Assembly (NCBI RefSeq): GCF_000025485.1
Contig: NC_013852.1
Span: 1-64,000, forward strand
Direction: 5' to 3'
DNA length: 64,000 nt
Source of the DNA: Allochromatium vinosum DSM 180
GTDB taxonomy: Bacteria > Pseudomonadota > Gammaproteobacteria > Chromatiales > Chromatiaceae
Notes under the pieces: generated by a model
Told to the model about the DNA's origin: nothing
The model's input: only the letters and a program-made list of their open reading frames with translations
Databases searched by the model: none
In this document: positions 60,255-64,000 of the stretch, in pieces
Layout of the letters: the number at the start of each line of letters is the position of its first letter
Position numbering within the stretch: position 1 is the first letter of the stretch
Position numbers and translations under genes: made by a program

Positions 60255-60436
60255 TTTTCGTCCGGGTGGAATCGACGTCCGAGTGATGCCGGCTTCCATC
60301 AGCCTCATCACGGCCAGCGGACTGCTGTCGCTCCCGGCCGCGAACTCCCAGGTATCCTGAAGCCGTATCCATCCATGGAGCGCACGCCGCTCCCGGCGGC
60401 GGGCAGGTTGCACCCAGCCGTAGCGTCCTACCAGCA

Positions 60437-60467
60437 TGCCGGAGCCGCAAATAGCGCGGCACCGGCA
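60437..60467. repeat. AAAYAGC-loop hairpin 1
   Basis: TGCCGG, A-A mismatch, GCCGC, loop AAATAGC, GCGGC, CCGGCA: long near-perfect stem with a 7-nt loop. First of three hairpins with the same loop. Confidence 0.75.
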
Positions 60468-60504
60468 CGCACAAGCCTCAGCGCGATCTTCAAGCTCGGG
60501 TTTT

Positions 60505-60559
60505 GACTGCGCCCGCCCGACAACCGGCAAACAGCGCCGGATGCCGGACGGGCGCAGTC
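60505..60559. repeat. AAAYAGC-loop hairpin 2 with outer 11-bp stem
   Basis: Inner stem CCGGC, loop AAACAGC, GCCGG (60524-60540); outer perfect stem GACTGCGCCCG/CGGGCGCAGTC (60505-60515 and 60549-60559). Same loop sequence as the other two hairpins, different arms. Confidence 0.75.
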
Positions 60560-60613
60560 GAGTCTCATGTGGGGAGCGCCCCGCCCCCCTGAAGGTCGCT
60601 ACGCTCCAAGGTG

Positions 60614-60676
60614 GGGCTGCCGTGCCGGGGTCGCGTCCGGCTGACGCCGTTCGCTCCTTTCCCGGCACGGCAGCCC
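60614..60676. repeat. 16-bp perfect inverted repeat
   Basis: GGGCTGCCGTGCCGGG (60614-60629) and CCCGGCACGGCAGCCC (60661-60676) with a 31-nt loop. Large cruciform or strong hairpin in the same structured non-coding region. Confidence 0.8.
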
Positions 60677-60753
60677 GTTTGATCAGATACCCACCCGCCC
60701 GCCCTGTTGCCACGGCTGGAGATTTTGATGGCGGTGATCGAGACGATGTACCG

Positions 60754-60790
60754 GCCTGAGCGTCCCGCAAACAGCGCGGCACGCTCAGGC
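60754..60790. repeat. AAAYAGC-loop hairpin 3
   Basis: GCCTGAGCGT, C-C mismatch, CCGC, loop AAACAGC, GCGG, ACGCTCAGGC. Same plan as hairpin 1: outer stem, single mismatch, inner stem, 7-nt loop. Confidence 0.75.
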
Positions 60791-60833
60791 GGCGAGTGCA
60801 TCAGTGACGGCAAGGTCCAGGCGTTGTGGGGCT

Positions 60834-61044
60834 ATCGTGGCGGGAGCGCGCCACGCCAGCCCGATTGATTACAAGCCCTTCGGGGGTCGCTGCGCTCCAA
60901 GGTCACGACCTTTGATGACGGTTCTTTCAGCCTCATTGCGTTCCCTTCCGCGTCCGCGCGCCATAGCGTATTGGCCCATGCAACCTCATCCCGCGCGCGG
61001 CGTGCTCGCCCTCTGCCCCGCGTGGTATGCATCGCCAAGCAGCA
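60834..61044. other. Structured non-coding region, continued
   Basis: Contains a further hairpin CGTGGCG/CGCCACG (60836-60855) and GGTCGCTGCGCTCCAAGGT (60884), a one-base variant of a 19-bp sequence at 60594. The open frames in this stretch have no ribosome sites and no recognisable products. Confidence 0.45.
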
Positions 61045-61192
61045 CTCTGCAAGCTCCTTCCAACAGCTGGCTCATCGTTTCCTGATGGGCGGGGCAACCG
61101 GGCGCCGCGCTTTCCAGTTTCAGTATCACCTTCCTCTGCAAGTTCCTTCCGGCGGCCAGTTCATCGCGTCCTGATAGGCGCGGACGCACCAC
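61045..61192 (+). repeat. Diverged direct repeats, 89-bp pitch
   Basis: Copies start CTCTGCAAGCTCCTTCC (61045) and CTCTGCAAGTTCCTTCC (61134) and continue with a CTCATCGTTTCCTGAT/TTCATCGCGTCCTGAT block; about 58 bp each with roughly one difference in four. A partial third copy may start near 61256 (TTCCGGCAGTTGGCTC). Role unknown. Confidence 0.6.
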
Positions 61193-61380
61193 CGGTCACG
61201 GCTGAAGATTCGATAGGGCGTACCAACAGAAAGCTCGCGGTTAGCCTGCCGGCCTCATTCCGGCAGTTGGCTCCTCAAACAGGTCGCCAAGGGGGCGTGT
61301 CAGCTTGTTGTCGGGCCTCGTGCCAGCGCGTCCTTTCGCGCATCGGCCTTGGTGGCCCCGTTGGGCTGGCCGGGTCTGGC

Positions 61381-62640
61381 TGGTCTCGGTGTCCGGCGGG
61401 GTGGCTCGCCGTGGTCTGGTCGGTCTGGCTTCCTCTTCCTTTTTGTGTTCTTTTTTCTCCTTTCTCGTTGTTTTTCTTGCTTTTTCTTTCTTTTTGTGTT
61501 CAAATTGTGGTGTGCGCTGGGGGGTGGTCTCCCGGCTCTGGCCTTCGGGGGGTGTCCCGTGTCTTCCCTGCCTCTGCCTTCCTTTGCTGGTCCTTCGTCC
61601 GTCGTTTGCTCCCGCGCGCTGGTGTGCCGTGGTGCCGGTCTTGGTGGTCGGCCCGGCTCCGCTCCGTGGTGGCGTGTGCTGGTCGGCTCCGCCTTGGCGT
61701 CCGGGTGCCGTCGCTGGCGGGTCCGTGCTTCCTCGCGCTCCTTCTCCGGTGCTGTGGTCGTGGTTGGCTTCGCCGAGCCTGGCCCGGCTGCTGTGTTCGC
61801 GTCCGCGTGGGGTTGGTGGGTCGGCGTGTCGCTGGCCGTGCGCCGCTTCCGTGGGGTGTCCGGCGCGGTCTGGGGCGTCTCGGTGCCGGTCGCCGTGCCG
61901 CCGTCGCTTCGGCTCGCGCCGCCGTTGCCCGTCGCGCCCGTCGCCGGCTGGTTCCGCTCGCGCTAGTCGGTCGGTTCCCAGGGCGTCCCTTGGGGGTCGC
62001 CCTTTCTCCCTGGGGGTGTCCCGTGTCCCAGCTGTCCCTGTTCCCATCCCTGTCCCCTTCGGTCCCTCCTGTTTGGGCATTCGGCGGCGCGCGCTCGTTG
62101 TCGCCCTCGGCGTCTGCGCTGGCGTCCTCGGTCGCGTTGGCCGTGTTGCGGTCAGGTGCCGGCTTGTCTGTCGGGTGCTGTGTCGGGGCGGATTCGGTCG
62201 TGCTTGCGGCGGCCGTCTCGGCTGGTCTGGCTCCCCGTCTCTCGGTTTTTTCCGCCTTTGGCCCGTTGGGTTCCGGTTCGCCCGCCGGTGTTTGCTCTCT
62301 GTCAGCTGTCGCCCAGGTGCGCCGCGCCGTCCTGTCGGGCGCCTCGCTTCGGTCTTGGGCGGGTGGCGGCCCGTCCGTGCCCCTCTCTGTCCGGCTCGCC
62401 GCGCGCACTGGCGCCGTTGGTGCCGCCGCTTCGTCCGGTGCTGTGGTGTTCCTGTCCGCCAGCTCGCGCGGTTCGCTTTCCCTCGCGCGCTCCGTCGCCG
62501 CGCGCGGTCTGCCCGTGGTCGCGTTCCCCTCTTCCCCCGGCGCTTCCCTGCCTCTTCTGTCCCCGCGCGGTCGCTGGCTTCCGCTCGCCTCCGCTCCCGC
62601 CTCCCTCTCGCTTTTTCATTCCTTCCCCGGCTTTTTTTGG
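61381..62640 (+). other. Adenine-depleted tract (16 A in 1260 nt)
   Basis: By direct count the + strand has only 16 adenines over 1260 bases; several 60-base lines have none. It includes a T-rich run at about 61440-61500 and then GC/T sequence. All frames stay open because stop codons need A on this strand, so long apparent ORFs here are not evidence of genes. Its second half contains the SLOG-type gene. Confidence 0.9.
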
Positions 62641-62646
62641 GAATAA
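62023..62646 (+). CDS. SLOG/DprA-like plasmid protein
   Basis: 207 residues from GTG. Despite its odd composition the protein has order: VWAFGGARSL (nucleotide loop), VLRSGAGLSVGCCVGADSVVLAAAVSAG, WAGGGPSVPLSVRLAARTGAV, FLSASSRGSLSLARSVAARGLPVVAFP. This is the Rossmann-like SLOG pattern seen in DprA/LOG-type proteins found on plasmids. The gene hardly uses amino acids needing A in the codon (few Lys, Asn, Ile, Asp, Glu). The start is uncertain because the frame is open far upstream. SLOG proteins bind nucleotides or act as sensors; the role here is unknown. Confidence 0.7.
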   Translation: MSQLSLFPSLSPSVPPVWAFGGARSLSPSASALASSVALAVLRSGAGLSVGCCVGADSVVLAAAVSAGLAPRLSVFSAFGPLGSGSPAGVCSLSAVAQVRRAVLSGASLRSWAGGGPSVPLSVRLAARTGAVGAAASSGAVVFLSASSRGSLSLARSVAARGLPVVAFPSSPGASLPLLSPRGRWLPLASAPASLSLFHSFPGFFWE

Positions 62647-62697
62647 AATATTCACTTTTTACCTTGAAATATTCCCTATAGGTAATAAAATATTACC
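62641..62697. promoter_or_regulatory. Tandem AATAAAATATT operators
   Basis: GAATAAAATATTC (62641-62653) and GGTAATAAAATATTACC (62681-62697), both inverted repeats around AATAAAATATT, with centres 42 bp apart (four turns). A TTGAAA at 62664 lies between them with AT-rich DNA 17 bp on, so a promoter of the downstream operon may be covered. The first operator overlaps the stop codon of the SLOG gene. Confidence 0.6.
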
Positions 62698-62730
62698 AAG
62701 GAGCATCATAAAAAGGATTATCGCGGACTT

Positions 62731-62747
62731 CCCGAGACGGCCTCGGG
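62731..62747 (+). terminator. Small hairpin CCCGAG/CTCGGG
   Basis: CCCGAG, ACGGC loop, CTCGGG. It lies in the leader between the tandem operators and the first small gene and is not followed by a T-run; more likely a leader-RNA structure than an intrinsic terminator. Confidence 0.35.
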
Positions 62748-62825
62748 ATCACGCGCTGGGCTAGCGGCTACCGCGCAAGCGACCCCCCAGTTACCAATCA
62801 ACCCTTTTTCTATGAGGTAAGCGCA

Positions 62826-63146
62826 ATGAGCAAGCAGCCGTATTTCATAACGGAGATTGACACGCGCGTATCCGGTATTCCTTGCCTGATCGGCGTTGAG
62901 AGCTACAGCCATTACAGCCCAGATCCAAATGCCATTTGGTCGGACTGGGATTATCTCGGTCACACCGAATCGGACTGGCGCATTCTCGACCGTCGCGGAC
63001 GGATCGCCGAATGGCTGGAGTGCAAGATGACCGCGCATGACAAGGCGCGTATCGAGCATGAGATCGACAGCTACATGGAGAGAGAAGCAAAGGATCGGCG
63101 CACAGAGTCGGCGATCATGCGGTACTTGGATCGCCGATGCTGGTAA
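62826..63146 (+). CDS. Small plasmid protein of unknown function
   Basis: 106 residues; GAGG about 10 nt before ATG. YFITEIDTRVSGIPCLIGVESYSHYSPDP and an acidic/aromatic stretch WSDWDYLGHTESDWRILD, then a long charged helix. Resembles short proteins of unknown role in plasmid leading regions. First gene of the small-protein operon behind the tandem operators. Confidence 0.7.
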   Translation: MSKQPYFITEIDTRVSGIPCLIGVESYSHYSPDPNAIWSDWDYLGHTESDWRILDRRGRIAEWLECKMTAHDKARIEHEIDSYMEREAKDRRTESAIMRYLDRRCW

Positions 63147-63164
63147 CAGAAAACGGCTTGCCGG

Positions 63165-63422
63165 ATGGCACTCCGACAAGCCGCCAAACCCTCACGCTTT
63201 GGAACGGACAATGAGGTGTTTCAAGTGTACGACGAAAGCCAGTTTGACATCAACCGCCCCGATTCTTCTTTCGATGATTGGTGGATGAGCCTGGACGACT
63301 GGGTTGAATCTCCCGCCGGTCTGGCGTGGCTGGCCACGATGGAGGATGCCGAGTCGATGCGCCGCGATGCGGATTTGAGTGGCAGCCGCCCCGGTCTTGG
63401 ATCAACTTGGGAGGGGTTTTGA
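63165..63422 (+). CDS. Small acidic plasmid protein
   Basis: 85 residues, acidic and Trp/Asp-rich (SSFDDWWMSLDDWVESPAGLAWLATMEDAES). No ribosome site is visible before the ATG; instead a hairpin CGGCTTGCCG ends 1 nt before it. Adjacent to the next gene (TGA then ATG). Function unknown. Confidence 0.5.
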   Translation: MALRQAAKPSRFGTDNEVFQVYDESQFDINRPDSSFDDWWMSLDDWVESPAGLAWLATMEDAESMRRDADLSGSRPGLGSTWEGF

Positions 63423-63656
63423 ATGATCAATCAGATCATGCCATCGAAAGATGGTCACGAGTTTGGCGCGACAATCACCCGCCAGGGCCAGCTACACATC
63501 AAGCGCTGCAACGGTTATTACCCGCTCGACAGTATTGAGATGCCGCTTGACGTTGCACAGCAGCTTTACGAGTTTCTGGCTCGCGAATTCGGGCCGCAGT
63601 CGTTCGACGAAGCCCGTGAAGCGCTCCATCGCGTCTTCCCCGGCAGCGCCGCCTAA
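63423..63656 (+). CDS. Small plasmid protein
   Basis: 77 residues. GHEFGATITRQGQLHIKRCNGYYPLDSIEMPLDVAQQLYEFLA has a short beta-rich start and helical end. The start codon follows directly on the stop of the previous gene, with GGGAGG before it inside that gene. Function unknown. Confidence 0.6.
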   Translation: MINQIMPSKDGHEFGATITRQGQLHIKRCNGYYPLDSIEMPLDVAQQLYEFLAREFGPQSFDEAREALHRVFPGSAA

Positions 63657-63698
63657 CCACTGACAAACGCCCGGACCGGTGCCGGGCAGGAGCAAAGC

Positions 63699-63917
63699 AT
63701 GAACGAATTAAGCCCGCTTGAAAAAGCCCTTGAGAATGACGCGCTTTGGCTGGAAGACGCGCGCGGCGGACGTTTCAGCCGTTATGCAATCGGCGATCAA
63801 AGCCAGGAAGAAGGCCGATCCGCCTGGTTCTGCAACGACTGCGGAGCCGAGATCGACGACCTCAATGAGGGGTGCGATGAGTGCGGAACCGGCCAACCTG
63901 ACCCGGACGAGGAATAA
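63699..63917 (+). CDS. Zinc-ribbon-like small protein
   Basis: 72 residues. WFCNDCGAEIDDLNEGCDECGTGQ has two CxxC pairs, 12 residues apart, as in a zinc ribbon; the end is acidic. GCCGGGCAGGAGC with a GC hairpin directly before the ribosome site precedes the start, as for the next gene. Function unknown. Confidence 0.7.
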   Translation: MNELSPLEKALENDALWLEDARGGRFSRYAIGDQSQEEGRSAWFCNDCGAEIDDLNEGCDECGTGQPDPDEE

Positions 63918-63957
63918 ATCCACCAACGCACGGCTTCGAGCCGGGCAGGAGCGCGCA

Positions 63958-64000
63958 ATGTACGTTTATATCCAAACCGAGCCTGGTTTATGGCATCGCA
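63958..64000 (+). CDS. Start of a further small protein (cut by window end)
   Basis: ATG after GCCGGGCAGGAGC opens a frame MYVYIQTEPGLWHR that runs off the window. It belongs to the same operon of small plasmid genes; only 14 residues are visible. Confidence 0.5.
   Translation, partial: MYVYIQTEPGLWHR

Noticed and set aside
61027-62681. Long overlapping open frames on both strands (up to 539 codons) in the GC/T-rich tract
   Set aside because: They arise because A is almost absent, so stop codons are rare. Only the SLOG-like frame from about 62023 shows family motifs.

Overview
The window is a GC-rich replicon segment with compact operons. It carries a TrfA-type iteron origin and a ParA/ribbon-helix-helix partition locus, so it is most likely a large plasmid. 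The GC content, the Cmr locus with a CARF-RelE effector and the general gene style suggest a gammaproteobacterial purple sulfur bacterium of the Chromatiaceae (Allochromatium or a relative). That assignment is an inference from recalled family knowledge, not from a search.

Layout. 1-20.0 kb is one type III-B CRISPR-Cas island: a CARF-RelE effector, cmr1-6, CRISPR array 1 (10 repeats), an IS630 element, an accessory block, two cas2-like genes, cas1 and CRISPR array 2 (11 repeats). The accessory block (10.2-17.1 kb) holds two radical-SAM enzymes around a 61-residue peptide gene with RiPP-precursor features, a beta-rich protein, an EcsC-family protein, a CARF/winged-helix protein of the NE0113 family, two very short hydrophobic ORFs, Csx16 and a lipoprotein. 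Four copies of the palindrome CACAAGCTTGTG or a close variant lie before the units in this block. No cas6 is visible. 20.0-24.8 kb holds an H-NS-like protein, an orphan antitoxin, a secreted nuclease, trfA and two families of origin repeats. 24.8-38.1 kb is mixed plasmid cargo: methyltransferases, tandem paralogues, HNH nuclease, YebG with a LexA-like box, RtcB, ProQ/FinO, DUF proteins, a decayed ybaK and a DnaQ-like exonuclease. 38.1-51.3 kb is a defence and DNA-processing block: HNH protein, HsdRMS with an AT-rich PIN-like passenger, and a 1715-residue exonuclease-RecQ-UvrD fusion. 51.4-56.3 kb holds periplasmic proteins, a VanX-like peptidase, a WGR protein, a DUF1080 protein and a tyrosine recombinase. 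56.3-60.3 kb is the partition region with three clusters of TGACTT/AAGTCA repeats. 60.3-64 kb contains structured non-coding DNA with three hairpins sharing an AAAYAGC loop, a 1.26-kb tract with only 16 adenines on the + strand (containing a SLOG/DprA-like gene), tandem operators and an operon of small plasmid proteins.

How it may work together. Cas10 has a polymerase-type GGDD motif but no HD nuclease domain, so the Cmr complex should act through cyclic oligoadenylate. The CARF-RelE protein would be a translation-blocking effector, Csx16 a ring nuclease that ends the signal, and the NE0113 protein a candidate signal-responsive regulator of the palindrome-marked units. Those units include the putative peptide-modifying enzymes and the tiny membrane ORFs. 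This signal-linked RiPP-like module is the best candidate for an undescribed system here.
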